Source: Pohlia nutans (Eukaryota > Streptophyta > Bryopsida > Bryales > Mniaceae). From it: DNA of 64,000 nucleotides. The notes under the pieces are model-generated. The model was not told the DNA's origin. It did no database searches and worked only from the letters and a program-made list of their open reading frames with translations. The position numbers and the translations under genes are program-made. Shown here one piece after another: positions 36,805 to 49,136 of this stretch (within the stretch, counting starts at the first letter, position 1; each line of letters opens with the position of its first letter). The DNA is taken from assembly GCA_022496805.1 (NCBI GenBank), contig CM040087.1, positions 10,242,001 through 10,306,000 on the forward strand, in the 5' to 3' direction.

Positions 36805-38244
36805 TCATCTTTTAAAAACGTAGAAAGTAATAGAGAACCAAAGTATGCATGTTTCTGTGATAGGTGCAAAGGAAAACATAATCACAAACGAAGTATCATT
36901 AATCGTCAAGTCACTGGATTGTTTGGCCTATGCTAAGAGACCTTTGCAACTTACCGCCATATGAGGAGGTAGGAATAAGATATCCATGTTATTGTGATAG
37001 TTGCAAAGGGAGAGCATAGCAGACTTGTGTCGTAATTCATCAACATATGCTTGAGTTAATGCATATACTGATGAATAATGACATGAGTCTGCTATGCTCT
37101 ACTTTTGCAACAATCACGACAACATGGATATCTTATTCCTATCTCCTCATAAGGCGGTAAGTTGCGAGGGTCTCTTAGCATAGGCCAAACAATTCAGTGA
37201 TTTGATGATTAACCCCTAAAGGCCCTTAAAAGCCAAAATGGCTTTTTGTTGTTTCGGGCAGCTTAAATGGAAGGTCTAAATTAAGAATTTTAGACTATAA
37301 TTTGGCGTGGGCATGGACATACATACAAGGTGTGTGTGGTAAAAATTACAAAGTCAAATTCGGATTTTATAATTTTTTTATTGAAATTTTTGGTTTCAAG
37401 TCCAACTGGGGCAGAAAAAAACTTTTTATTATAATCATTTTTTCAATTTTTTTTTGGAGACATGCTCTTCACCACATTTAGGCTCAGAATTTGAAGTGAC
37501 CCATGTTGATTATATTCTTGGCTTGACAAGGGCAGCCTCCAAAATAAAGAACAACGACCTCCAAGGTTTTTTGTAATTTCACATCCATTTCTTTCGAAAT
37601 TTGTCAAAATTTGAGATTTTGGAATTTTTTAAAAATAATTTCGCCTAAAATTTATAAAATCATAGAGGTACCTAATCACCGTTCATTTTTTCCAAAAATC
37701 AAATACAATTAATGTGATGCATGTTTCACCAAATTGCCATTTTTATACCTACTTCCGGAAATTAATTTGGATGAAGGTTTGAAACGCGTAATGAGTCTCT
37801 AAAATTTTGCATGAGCATACCCAACTTAGTTATCTACATGGAAAAAAATATGAGCAAAATGTTTGGAGTAACAATCTTCAAGTCCCCCTTTGCACTATGG
37901 AGACAATGCCTCCCAAGCAATGCCTAGAAAAACTTTTGCACAAACTTTGGATGTTATGATCTTGCAAATGATAAACATCCAACGGTCAATTCTTGAAACA
38001 ACAGCTATGAATAGGCTTAGGTACAAGATCTTACGGTTGGAATTCTAAAAGAAGTAAAAAAACTTGGTTCACATCCCCGGGAGTACATAGAGGTAGAAAA
38101 TCGCAGTTTTGAGGTTTCAAGCTCCCAAAAACACAAGGAAATTTAGGGGTTAATGATATTTCGTTTGTGATTATGTTTTCCTTTCTTCCTATCACAAAAC
38201 ATATATACGTCGGTTCTCTATTACCTTCTACATTTCTGAAAGAT
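36805..38244. mobile_element. foldback element interrupted by a TTAA-type insertion
   Basis: The left arm (36805-37050) returns inverted as 37060-37208 plus 38150-38244. The right arm is split by the element 37213-38149. Where the right arm is split, the left arm reads GTATCATTAATCGTCAAG with one TTAA. Non-coding. Confidence 0.85.
37213..38149. mobile_element. TTAA-type MITE inside a foldback arm
   Basis: TTAA at 37209-37212 and 38150-38153 flank ends CCCCTAAAGGCCC and, inverted, CCCCTAAATTTCC. A palindrome with arms AAAAGCCA / TGGCTTTT lies about 13 bp inside the left end. Non-coding. Confidence 0.88.
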
Positions 38245-39190
38245 GCCAAACGACCAATATATATTGCTATTATAAATTATATAATATATTAGTATTATAT
38301 ATTATACAATATATTGCTATTCTATATTATATAACATATTGCTATTCTAAATTATACAATATACTAGTGGGACCCGTGTCGTTGAGCACATTGACGTTAG
38401 TTTAATGTTTTTGAGCTTGGGTTGTGTCCTCAACGGATTCCAACGCGGAACGGTCGACTGAGACAAAGCGAGCTGTATTGTATAATAGATTACTCAACCC
38501 CTCTATTGGAAAAGAGAGTTAGAAAAAAAGACCTTTCCCACTCTCAAGCATCGTACTTATAGTAGATACAATTTTCCAAATATAACTCATCAAACTTTAA
38601 ATTATCTACTTTTTTTTTCTTAATCATTTTTATAAATAAAGAAATAAAAGATCTTTAGATACAATCTTCCAAATATAACTCAACAGACTTAAAATTATCT
38701 ACCTTTTATTTTATTTTCTTATTTTTTTTTATAAATAAAGAATCATAAGATCTTTGAATTCCCATCTTTATTAAATTGAATATCCTTTTCTATAACTAAT
38801 AGTTTCATTTAGCTAAGGCTTTCAATCTTATCAAATTTGATACTTACAATAAAGACAAACCTCCAAATTTAATTCATTAAAGTAAAGACCATTTATTTTT
38901 TACTTGTCTCTCTAAATTGTAATTCTATTGATGCTATTTATATTGTGGTTGGTACTTAAAATGAAGATAACCCTTTGAATTTGATTCATTAAAGAGTTCA
39001 CACATTGGAGTTGTATTGGCTAATGCTTTCTTTAAGAAAAAATAAGTTTTCTGCTTTGAAGTCTCATAGCTTTTTAACATACTACGCCATTAACTTCCAT
39101 TAGCAATTTGTGGGTTATTGTCATTTAAAGTTGGTGTTGGTGTTAGTAAGACAATATTTCATCTCTCAAGATTTATGAGGTATGTTTGTT
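38245..39190. other. AT-rich flank of the CACTA relic
   Basis: Short repeats of the form TATTGCTATTCTATATTATA occur at 38260-38365, and a duplicated phrase of about 45 bp (ATACAATTTTCCAAATATAA) at 38570-38740. No intact frame. It may be the eroded upstream part of the CACTA transposase region. Confidence 0.4.
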
Positions 39191-41950
39191 TGCGAGAGAT
39201 TTCACCAAGAATGATGGCTAACTTGGAAAAAGAAGTTGTAATGGTTGTGGTACTTTTTCAAATGCAATTCCTACCATCATTTTTTTTATAATAGTCAACG
39301 ACATCTTTTAGTTCATTTACATACGGAGCTCAAGCTTGCTGATCTAATGAAATTAAGGTGAATGTATCTTGTGGAGAGGTATATTAAAGTTTTAAAGGGT
39401 TTTTTACGGCAAAGAGTTAGGCCAGAAGGGCAATATTGCAGTATTGCTGAAGGGTGTTTAATGCAAGAGAGGATTTGCATATCTAATGAAAAATTTGAAG
39501 AATTTGAAGCTGAGAGTGACTTGGCTTGGAATGAAGAGCCTGAAAATTGCATAAAGGTATATTTACTAAAACAATCTAATGAATATTTTAGTTTTAAAGT
39601 TTATGGTTTAGAGCTAGGGCAATGGTTGATTGGAGTATCCCAAAAAGCCCTTTGAACTCTAAAATCATCCTCTAAGGCAACTTTGAATAAGTCCCTCTTT
39701 AAAACAAAATAAAAATGAATCGATCATATGTGGTTATGATTTTCCACTCATAGAATACACAAAAAAAAAATCACGTAAAAATTAAAGAATTTTAAAGATT
39801 TTAAAAGAGACTTTTTGTACAAAAATCAAAATTTTCTTAAAGAAATCCAAAATATTTGTTTAAAATATCCAATGACGTCATTTTGGTAACAATTTTTGAT
39901 ATGAAGTACATTTTGATATGTGTTATTTAAAGTGATTAATCTGAACGATTAAAAGTATAATTTATTTTCTACTACAATGCCAGCAAATGCTATTTTTTGG
40001 CAATTTTTGGCGCAAAGTATAAATAGATGAAAATTAATTAATTAAATTAAAAACTAGAACCTGAATTAAAGTGGTGTGGATATTTACTTAATTAAAATTA
40101 GTTAAATTTATTTAATTGAAATGGAAAAATTTGACAAAATTTCAAAATTTCAAAATTTCAAACATATGGTTGTTTTTTCAAATTTTGATAAATTTGTCTA
40201 TTTCAATTGACTAAAATTATGAATAAAAATATCCACACCTAGATGACATGAAGCACTTTAATTCGAGTTTAAATTTTTAATTGAATAAATTAGTTTTCAT
40301 GTATTTATGCTTTGTGCCAAAAATCACCAAAAATTAGCATTTGCAAGCATTGTTACAAAATATATAATACTCTTAATCGTTCAAATTAATCATTTCAAAT
40401 AATACATATTAAAATGTACTTCATATCAAAAGAATTTACCAAAATGACGTCAGTGGATATTTTAAACAAATATTTTGAATTTCTTTAAGCATTTGATTTT
40501 TGTACAAAAAGTCTCTTTTAAAATCTTTAAACCTCTTCAATTTTTACGTGAATTTTTTTGTGTAATGCATGAGTGTAGGAAATCAAAACCACATCATGTC
40601 GATTCATTTTTTATTTTGTTTCAAAGAGGGACTTATTCCAAGTTGTCTTAAAAGGTGATTTTAGAGTTCAAAGGGCTTTTCGGGGTATCCTAATCCGACT
40701 ATTTCTCACTAGCAAGGGTGATTAGTGTCACTTCATTCTACAAGATTCTATTAATTTTTTAATTTATTTTTATTGTATTTAAAAAGTTGGTTGATGCCTA
40801 TACTTATTCTTGTGTCTAAAAGTTTATACACTGGAAAACTTAAATTTGTTTTGTTTATATAATTTTTTTGGAGAGTGTAAATAAATTATAGAGTACTTTT
40901 ATAAAATCATTTTTAAATTTTATTCTTCTATATAAAAATTACTTTTTGTAGGTTCATTTTTGAAAGTAAAGGGCAAAACAAACAATTTATAGGTCAATAT
41001 AACTTGGAGTATAAACACATCTACATGTTATTATAGAGAGACATTGGTTATTTTCAAAGCTATGAAGATGCTAAAGATTCATTTGAGCGGGAATGGCATA
41101 ATAAGGGTTGTAGGACTCGTCCTTCCATGTTTGATGGTATTGAAGATTGGATTCATATTGCATTGAATAATGATCTCAATAATGGTATTGAAGTAGATGA
41201 TGTGATAGTCAATTTAGCTAATGACAAGGGTTTGAAACTTTGAATTGCAATGCAAGAGATACTCTGCTATGTGGCATAAAGGCCGCCACTTTTGTATTGA
41301 GCGTATGATAGGGAATGACGAACATGGGACAATGGTATATTATGGAGGATGAAAGAAAGTGACATGCTTGTGGATTATGTTGAGGTGGTGGAAGACATTT
41401 TGGAGATCACAGTTATGGATATTGATCCAATTGTAATATTTAAAGGGAAACAATACAAGAACAAATTTTAGTGGAATGATTGTTTGATGCATTTAGTGAG
41501 AAATACAAAATTTCTCTATGATGGCAATGGAACAAATCTTTTTTCTGGAGGATGTTTTAGATCCGCAATGGACATTTGTTATTCAAGATAAACCCAAAAG
41601 CTTCAAGGTATTTGATTTGATTGAACCAATAGATTGGGATGATGATAGACATGTTACAAGATTAATATCAGGTTTAGAGAAAGAGGATGGAATTCCCCAT
41701 GTACATAAGTTTCACACAGGAACAAGAATCTGAAGATGAAGCTGAAGAGAATGTGGACAATACATGTGATGAATATGATTTTGGCAGTGGCAAAGAAGAA
41801 ATTAGACTGAGACGAATAGAAAGATTGGAGAGATGCCTAGATGAAACTGCGAATGATATTTTTATGAGGATTCAAATTATGAGTCTAGGAGGACCAGATC
41901 CTTGTTTGAATAGCTTTGATAGTGTAAATTGTGGACTGCATTTGTAGAAA
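39191..41950 (+). pseudogene. degraded CACTA (En/Spm) transposon coding region
   Basis: At 39250-39560, in broken frames, it reads FLPSFF, HLLVHLHTEL, then MYLVERYIKVLKGFLRQR..RPEG and SIAEGCLMQE. This is the DUF4218 segment (usual form RWMYPFERY, K-x-x-V-R-N, RPEGSIAEGY) found downstream of the TNP2 transposase. A TGA stands in the RWM position at 39358-39360. After a 1.06-kb foldback insertion (39626-40690), fragments continue with a DUF4216-like stretch, VEVVEDILEI..DPIVIFKG (near 41380-41450), and MAMEQIFFLEDVLDPQWTFVIQDKP (41521-41595). The latter resembles the C-terminal F-Y-V-x-D-P-x-x-x-W motif of these elements. An acidic tail follows to 41947. Several stops and shifts; clearly non-functional. 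Confidence 0.75.
39626..40690. mobile_element. 1.06-kb foldback inserted in the CACTA relic
   Basis: The two halves are reverse complements almost throughout, with the centre near 40155. Outer ends read GTATCCCAAAAAGCCCTTTG and, inverted, ATACCCCGAAAAGCCCTTTG. A transcript would form a stem of about 500 bp. Non-coding; superfamily unknown. Confidence 0.85.
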
Positions 41951-42492
41951 AAAATAAAAAATAAAATCTTTAATATTACATCAAAATTATGTTCGAATTT
42001 CCTCTTAATAAAGAATTAGAAAAGTTTAAGATTTGATTCAATTACTTAGCAAAATTGTTTTAATTTTTGCTTAGTATTGTTTTATTTTCATTTTATGATT
42101 GTTTAAATATTGTGATAATTTTTGCCGTCCATTGTAGTAAACTGTTGCAAAAACGTCATAAAAAACATTTTAGATTGGGGTAGTTGTAGTAGTGCTACAC
42201 TAGAGAAAATACACTGTGGATGGTTAACCTCTAAATGCCGCCGAGACCAAAAGTTGGCTTACTGCTACGTAGATGATTTCCATCCAATTCTTTATGTGAA
42301 GGATCTTGCTTAGTCATGTCAACCCTTCAAGTTAAACTCAAATCAATCAAGCTATTTTTTGATTTTACATGGGTCCCAACTACAAAAAGAGTCATAAAAA
42401 GGGTTCACCATGTAGTGTACTTTGAATTTTTTTTTGCTTGTTTTACTTAAACTAAATTTAGGCCATGAAAATGAGTTCCATTGCATTTGAGC
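41951..42492. other. intergenic with a solo TTAA-type end
   Basis: TTAA plus CCTCTAAATGCCG at 42224-42240 resembles a TTAA-type left end without a clear partner. No gene. Confidence 0.5.
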
Positions 42493-42496
42493 TTAA

Positions 42497-43027
42497 CCCC
42501 TAAATGACAGAGGAGTAAAGGGCAAAACATAAATGTGTTATAAAAAATTACTTCTTCAACTTTGATGAAGTTTGGTCCAAAAGAGAAAGTGAGGAGCTTG
42601 ATGTTTAGTAATTATCCATATGGTCAAATTTCAAAAAATAGTTTTTTATCATCTCATAATGAATTTAGAAGCATTTAACTTCAAATATTTATCAGAATCA
42701 CAAATTTTATTTTTAGAATTTGAAATTTTGTATGATTTGTTAAAACTAGACATTCTATTCTAAAATAAAAAATAGCAAATTTTTCAATGGAGAAAACATC
42801 ATTACTTTCCCCAAATAGTAAGTTTTCTAACACTAAACAATGTAGAAGTGTTTTTCTTTGAAAATTTCTCCCGGGTGGAGTTTAACTCGGATTGACATGA
42901 TTCAAATTGGGTTGGAAAGTAGACTTGATTCACTATTCAAAAATATTTTTTATTTCCTATAATTTTTTTTCGGGCAGCCCGTAAAAAAGGGCAAAGACCA
43001 TAAAATAGTTGATTCGTCATTTAGGGG
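42497..43027. mobile_element. TTAA-type MITE
   Basis: TTAA at 42493-42496 and 43028-43031; both ends begin CCCCTAAATGAC. It is an inverted relative of 61954-62490 (shared GGGCAAAAC.TAAATGTG, then AGTTTGGTCCAAAAGAGAAA). The subterminal CCA-N5-TGG motif has decayed to CCA-N5-TAG at 42998-43008. Confidence 0.92.
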
Positions 43028-43470
43028 TTAAATAACAAAATGAAGCTTGACAAGTCTAGTTTCTACTATTTTTTGAATTTTTGAATTTTCTTAAAAATTG
43101 AGTGTTTTATTCTAATTACAAGTTCAGTAGGTATCACTAAGGTGCAATAGGTATCACTAAGGTGCAACAGAATTTTCTAAATTTAGATACACGGATGATT
43201 TTCATTAACTAAACTTTTTTTCATTGTAATTTACACCTAAGGTAAAAAAACCGGAATTTTCTAGTACATTGTGTAATTGATATACTAGATTTTCTTTACA
43301 ATCACTTCATAAAACCACAGTAATTTCAAATTATTACCAAAATTTATGAAAAATTCATGATATGTGACTTCATCTACTAAAAATATAAATTTGAATCCTT
43401 GTAATATTTTTAGGATTAAAATTGAGCGTGACAAATAAAGCATGATTCCATGGTCATAGGCCCAACCTTT

Positions 43471-43672
43471 CACTAGTAGCAAACCTCTTGCATGTTTTTC
43501 ATTCCTCATTTTGTCGAAACAATGAATAGTACCGGAATATTATGCTTATATTTTTGTCTTCTTGTGACCAAAACTACTCATCGGCACAAACACAACCCAT
43601 GTGCTTGGAGCCGTTTCATTTCTTTTTCATTTACAGTAAGTGAAAAACGGCACATTAATTTCCTTTCTAGTG
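43471..43672. mobile_element. CACTA-type MITE next to the HGSNAT-like stop codon
   Basis: Begins CACTAGTAGCAAACC and ends TTTCTAGTG, with interior CAAAACTACTCATCGGCACA. An inverted copy lies at 54965-55157. It ends 8 bp from the stop codon of the HGSNAT-like gene. Confidence 0.88.
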
Positions 43673-43680
43673 TTTAGGGG

Positions 43681-46600
43681 TCAATGGGAGAACCGTCCCT
43701 CCAGCAAATGCAGAATCCGGTGGGCGACGTGATGATCCCGGAGGAAGCTCCAGAGGTTGTTCTGGGGGCACCGGTGATAGAATCCCCGGAGGAAGGTAGG
43801 CAGGAGGTCGCAATTGAAAAGCCCAAACAGAAGGAGCGAGTGCCTGCCAACGAGCTGGAGCACCGGCGAGAACCCGCCTCGCCAGCCGTTCGCTTCCACG
43901 AGGAAATAGACGGCCGACAACAACGTGCCCGCCGTGCCGGCCGTGAAGCACAGGTAGCTGAAGCTCCAGAGCTGCCGGTTGAACAGCAAGCCCACGTTGT
44001 GGAGCGCCATCCCCACGACCACCAAGCTCGCTGACGGAAACGTCCAGGCCCACAGCCGGGCGAGGTGCTGCTGATTCTCCACCAGCACGTGGCCGAAGTG
44101 CAACCCCAGCAACGTGGTGGCCGTGGCGGACAACGTGGTGAGGATTCCGTCCGACTCAAACGGCGCCGAGCACCAGTCGGGTGCAATATTCATGATTCCT
44201 TGGTCGTCGCGGCACACGGGCAAGTGTTTGTACCATGCCACCGGATTCATGTGCTGCAGTCCCAGCACCAGTCTATCAATGTGCGCTGCCGCATTGCACG
44301 TGGGTTCCGTGTTGTAGAATCCCTGTTCTCCGCAGATCACTTTCGCCATGCTTGAATCCTGAGGCCCCCCTGTGCAAGGAATATTGTTGCTGTTGTCCTG
44401 TGAGGGTCCCAATTCCATCAGTAGTAGTCTATGAACTTACAGAAGTAAATGTCATCAATTGACAAGTATATACATATGAACATGATTGTTGATGAGTCGA
44501 GTGGTTTTCGGTCCCTGTAAGCTTAAATTCCATAATTCATTCAGACGTGAACAAGACAAAGTTGAAGAGTCAAAGTCTATCATAGCTTATTCTATACAGT
44601 AGGGGTGTCACGCCTCTTTCTTCCCATTCTCAATCTTCAGAGAATGTGTACGTGGCACTTTCTTCTTGAATTGTGGAGGATTCATGCATCCTTCGAAGAT
44701 TGAGTAGTTTCGTTCTTTTCCTCTTGGGGTGAAGAATGGGCGTGAAAATTAGGGGTTGTCACACATCCTCTGAGAATGAAATTTCTTTGAAGAATGAGAG
44801 AAAAGAGGAACCGATAGGACATTTGTGGTATGTGGAGAATGAGAATGAAGAATAAAGGTTGTTAGTTTGGTCACACATCCTCCAAGCATGGGCCATTCTC
44901 CATTATCCATTCTCCATTCTTCACCTGTGGAGGAGAAGAATGGATTTCCCCAATCTTCAGAATGGGCCCTCCACCATTCAAAGAGAGCGTGCCACATCCC
45001 CATTCTCTAAAGATTGAGAATGAGGTGGAGGATGTGACAACCCCTAATGTGTACGTGGCACTTTCTCAAGAGAATTGCAGAGGATCCATGCATTCTCCGA
45101 AGATCATTCTTCTCCTCTTGGGATGAAGAATGGGCATGAAAATTGAGAAACCTTGAAGATTGAGAAGCCGCGGAGAAGATTAACAAGACAGCCGTGTTTA
45201 TTCTCATTCTTCACGTAGTGAGAAGGGGAGTCGCACCTTCTTCATGGAGAATGGTCACGATTGGCTCCACGTTTCTCTCCCAAGGTTCTCAACATTAGGA
45301 GAAATATGGGGTCCCAGAGGGGCCTTGTAAGACAGCCCGTGTTAAATGAACCGCCTGCCCAATTACCCTCTCCATGTTATTCCATTGGTGCAGGTCCCTG
45401 CCCGCTGACAGCGTCGGAAGCCGCAGTGCAGGTCCCTGCCCGCTGACAGTGTCGGAAGCCGCAATGCTGGCAGTTTCAGCAGTGCTGGCATCGTCGATTG
45501 GTTCGACCCACGGAACTGCACTGTTGGCACCATTGGTGGCAATGTGTAAAGCGCACAATTTTGCCTGAAATTTTCAGCACGTGCCAAAGGCAAAGGCCCC
45601 TTTGCTACCCCAGATTTCTCCTAATGTCACTACATAATCAATCTTCCCAGAAGAGGTGTGACAACCCCTAGTATTCAAATAATACATCAATAAATTTTAG
45701 TGCATTGGATTCGTCTCAAAAATGGGAACAGCATGCGTGCAGAAATTAAACGTAGGAAAAACGTGCAACTGTAAACTTAAAGTCTGGGGAATGAATTCCG
45801 TACCTTGCTAGTTGAATTTGCTGATCTCAGAGGGAAGGTCCAATCAGGGACATGGAGTCCATACAGCAGGGCCGCAGATGCTGCAGGGATGAGAGCCGTC
45901 ATAGCCCAGTGACCCGACCTTGGAGCCCAGATCTCGCAAAGGGAGGTGCTGAAGCCTGCCACTGCAAGTCTTTGCAGGGTACCCATTACTCTGAACCCTC
46001 CAATGTCGATGCCTGTAACATGAGCCATAATTGGTACATTTTAAGATAACTGTTGTTATAGAAATAGTTTCAATTGAAAACCACAATTTACTGCAATCGG
46101 ATGAGAGCAGTTAATTGAGTAAAGTTACACGAGACAAGTTTTACTTTCGAAAGCAACCAGGCCTGGTGGGGAGGGATTGACGAACTTCAAGATAAGAAGG
46201 ATGACACTTAGATTTGTATCTCCAAGAATATGAATATTCATCATGGTCCATGCCAATTACTCCCTCTGTTTCGAAATAAGTGTCCTAGTTTTTGGCGATT
46301 CTTTTTCCTAGTTTTTATCCTATGTTTTATACTTCAAACGTTAGCCCTATCCACTTCAAACAGGGTGGATAATGAGAGCGACACAAAAACTACATATTAC
46401 TATTAATCAATAGACCATTCTTCAAGTATAGAGATGACTTTTGTTGGCAACAAAAACGTTAAGAATTCATTTTTTTGCCAGAACTAGGACACTTATTACG
46501 AACTGGAGTACATGGGAAGAGTTGTTATTTAGAAGAGTTTTATTACAATACCGAAGTGCCAACTGTCCCGGCCATGGAAGAACCCACCCTCCAGCAGCAC

Positions 46601-47181
46601 GCCGAGTCCAAACAACCACACGGACCGACGAAGCGCCTTTGCAGTTGCACTGATTTTGTTTTTCGAATTGGGTGCATGGGCCAGTGCGGTGCTGACCCCA
46701 GCAAGGAACAAAAACAGGGGTGGGCCGAAATCCGCAACAGTGATGCCATCCCACGGTGCATGATTCATCACTGGTACAAAGCTGGCAAAGTTGACAGTCA
46801 ATTTTCCCATTGCCAAAATGAGATGCACATTAAAGTGGTAGCCGAACATGTCAAGATTACAGCTGCACAACAATTAAATCTTCACCATTTTAATGAAAAA
46901 TTGCCCATTTTTTACCTTGCAATATATTTGTCTATGATCATCATGGTGGTGGCCAGGCCTCGACAGACATCCACCGATGCTTCCCGGGATGGTGCTGCAG
47001 AATTTGTGAGCCTCTGAAGCTCCTCTTTCAAGGACTTGTTTTCCTCCCTGACTCGGTCGAGTTGCTCTAGTCCCTTGTGCGTGTATGCTGCTCTTTGGAC
47101 CGGCCTGTGTGTGGAAGTGCTTTGCATAGCTGCGCTTTCTATGTCCATACTTTTCATCTGAATTTCAATTTCGTTGCTCAT
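43681..47181 (-). CDS. HGSNAT-like membrane acetyltransferase homologue, four exons, C-terminus clipped
   Basis: Minus-strand exons 47181-46916, 46781-46552, 46012-45804 and 44397-43681 join in phase at GT-AG borders to give 473 residues. The N-terminal 60 residues include a coiled coil (about 38-60). ASVDVCRGLATTMMI (68-82) starts the HGSNAT catalytic domain. NHAPWDGITVADF (95-107) holds the conserved His of the family. Then come GPPLFLFLAGVS, VMGTLQRLAVAG (near 173-185), LLYGLHVPDW, CNAAAHIDRLVLG, WCSAPFESDGILTTLSA, LLGLHFGHVL and SFSYLCFTAGTAGTL, the plant-type order with many membrane helices. The mammalian enzyme acetylates heparan glucosamine in lysosomes; plants lack heparan, so the substrate is unknown. 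Plant relatives continue about 25-30 residues with a last helix; here the frame ends RFSH at a TTAA-like terminus. Introns 2 and 3 carry MITEs. Function may be impaired. Confidence 0.85.
44601..45669. mobile_element. nested MITE complex in intron 3 of the HGSNAT-like gene
   Basis: Outer ends AGGGGTGTCACGCCTCTT and, inverted, AGGGGTTGTCACACCTCTTC are flanked by AGT (44598-44600 and 45670-45672). Inside, similar ends recur at about 44751 and 45030-45050, and the CATTAGGAGAAA-family MITE (45293-45626) is nested. Repeated GAGAATGAAGAAT phrases fill the rest. Non-coding. Confidence 0.75.
45293..45626. mobile_element. MITE, CATTAGGAGAAA family, copy 2
   Basis: Ends CATTAGGAGAAAT (left) and, inverted, CATTAGGAGAAATC. 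It has a tandem GCAGGTCCCTGCCCGCTGAC duplication of about 40 bp inside. Related to 10195-10520 in the same orientation. Confidence 0.85.
46260..46508. mobile_element. Stowaway-type MITE in intron 2 of the HGSNAT-like gene
   Basis: Ends CTCCCTCTGTTTCGAAATAA and, inverted, CTCCAGTTCGTAATAAGTG share the AATAAGTGTCCTAGTT core. TA flanks at 46258-46259 and 46509-46510. It ends 42 bp from the intron 2 donor. Confidence 0.9.
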
Positions 47182-48306
47182 GTCAAACTAAATCTCCTGA
47201 AAGAATTTTGATGCAGAATTGGATCGCTGGGAAAAAACCGTCTGTCCATAAATCACATCATTCTTCAAGAAAGAAGCTGAGCCAAAGATCCCCCGGCCAT
47301 ATGCTGATTCAAGCAAGATGATACTTTCTTTGACACATCCTCTTACATCTGGAGTTCAATTTTTTTAAGAGAATGAAGCCCCTGAAATCCATTACCTTTT
47401 GACAGTAGCTCCTGGTTTGTGAGCAAGAAAAAGTAGCTGCATGTCGATGCGCACCATTCTTAAGTGAATCCAAATCATAGGTGCACTCATAGAACAACTC
47501 AAGAAGGTTATGATTGTGCGAATGGGAGGATGTAAATTTTCAATAATTTGCAGATGCTTCTTTGGGCAAACACAGAGCTTTCAACATGCCATGAGAAATC
47601 AATGGACGGCCTTGTAAGTTCCAATAGAGATCATGGGTGTTTTGATTGTGGAGGAACTGTCTGTGGACTCTTCAGATGGTCAGCATGAAGTAAAGGGAGA
47701 GCTCATAACGGTATTTTTCCGATAACTACCGGTTGCAAGTTTCATCATACCGGTAACTTGGTGTACCCCATTGTACATGTCACGTGAATCTCCTGAAGGC
47801 AAGTGAACCGATTAAGTATTACTAGATAACCAACGAGTGGCGAGTAGGTTATCATACATAACCGGTTATTCACTTTTCAATCATATTAACCCTTGATCTT
47901 TCATGATTCAAAGGCATAGGATGCAAGTTGAAAGAAGAGAAAGATATGAATTGCAACTTGTGGTGGCGATGGTAACGGGTTGCCAATGGGATGGAGCCAC
48001 ATAGGCGTTGAAAAAGTCAACAACCGGTTATGTCAGCCGGCTTCAGCTCTGGCACCAGCAGCAGTGTTCCTGCGAATTCCGGTATCCACATACACGAGTC
48101 ATACAAAGTGACCTCCGTCAGCTTTCTTACGTTCCGTTACCATTTCTGCTACAGTTTCTTGGAAGTTGTGATTTCAGGTTTTACAGGAGCCCGGGGTTGA
48201 TTTTCCAGTGCACTACAAATTGGTTTGATCAGGGCATCTTTTGAGTGACTTGCACGAGATTCTCATTGAAGACTTACGGCAGGGTATACACTCCCCGTCT
48301 CTATAT
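47182..48306. other. 5' flank of the HGSNAT-like gene
   Basis: Probable promoter and 5' UTR on the minus strand. An acceptor-like TTCTTTCAG lies 23 nt before the ATG, so a leader intron is possible. No other gene is supported. Confidence 0.4.
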
Positions 48307-48552
48307 CCCGGTGGTCTTGAATGCAGACCACTGTTCATGGCCCCCCCTTTTCTGAAATTTCCATTTTGGGCATCTTCGGTGCTTTTTTTGGAATTTTGTT
48401 TTGCAAATTTGGGGCCTACGACCCCAAATTATCCTAGGGGTACCTACTTTGGAATAAAAAACCATTGGAGGAGGGGGTTGTTTTTTGAGGTGGACCCTTA
48501 CAAGGACAAAAATAGGGGGCACTTTTGTCCCCATTCATTGAAGACCACCGGG
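48307..48552. mobile_element. MITE with CCCGGTGGTCTTGAATG ends
   Basis: Left CCCGGTGGTCTTGAATG and right CATTGAAGACCACCGGG are near-exact inverses around a 210-bp non-coding interior. Confidence 0.75.
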
Positions 48553-48597
48553 GATTTAGAGAAATCCGTATACACTCAGAGTCTCAGACCTCTTTAA

Positions 48598-49136
48598 CCC
48601 TTTGACGCTCAAGTGTCCATATTCTGGACGTTGGATGATTTCTATCATGTCCCTTCGACACAGTTTGTGATGTTTTTTATCCATCCAAAACTCTCTTGAT
48701 TCTTGTGCTAGTTGACTACCATTTGTATGGTATGGATTATCAAAATAAGATAATGTGAATTTTTGAAAAATTACAAAAGTGGTTTATGTCAAGTTTCAAT
48801 CTTAGTTCAAAAAGTGAGACCTTAAACATGATTTTTCATAATAAGTAGAATCAAATAATGGAAACTATAGCATCTTGTAGTGCATGTTATTCCAATTTCA
48901 TTACAATTTTTTTTAAATTTTTTGGTTAATTTTGGATTTTTAATTGAATTTCAAGAGAAAACCTTGCAAAATGAATTAAAAAATATTAATAACAAATAGG
49001 ATGAATCCAACCATACAGATGTAATCTTCACATTGACATTTACAACTTTGCTTTGTACATCAACTCCATTTTCATTATTCATCAACCATTTTATAACGAA
49101 TCTTTGAAAACAGTGTTGAATCGGGACCTTAAAGGG
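48598..49136. mobile_element. TTAA-type MITE, complete copy and empty site for the TA foldback
   Basis: TTAA at 48594-48597 and 49137-49140. Left end CCCTTTGACGCTC, right end inverted CCCTTTAAGGTCCCG. CCA-N5-TGG at 48617-48627 lies in a hairpin about 20 bp inside the left end. Position about 49058 is uninterrupted where the relative at 4112-5493 holds the TA foldback. Confidence 0.9.

Noticed and set aside
46475..47017. 180-codon plus frame
   Set aside because: Antisense to exons 1 and 2 of the HGSNAT-like gene.
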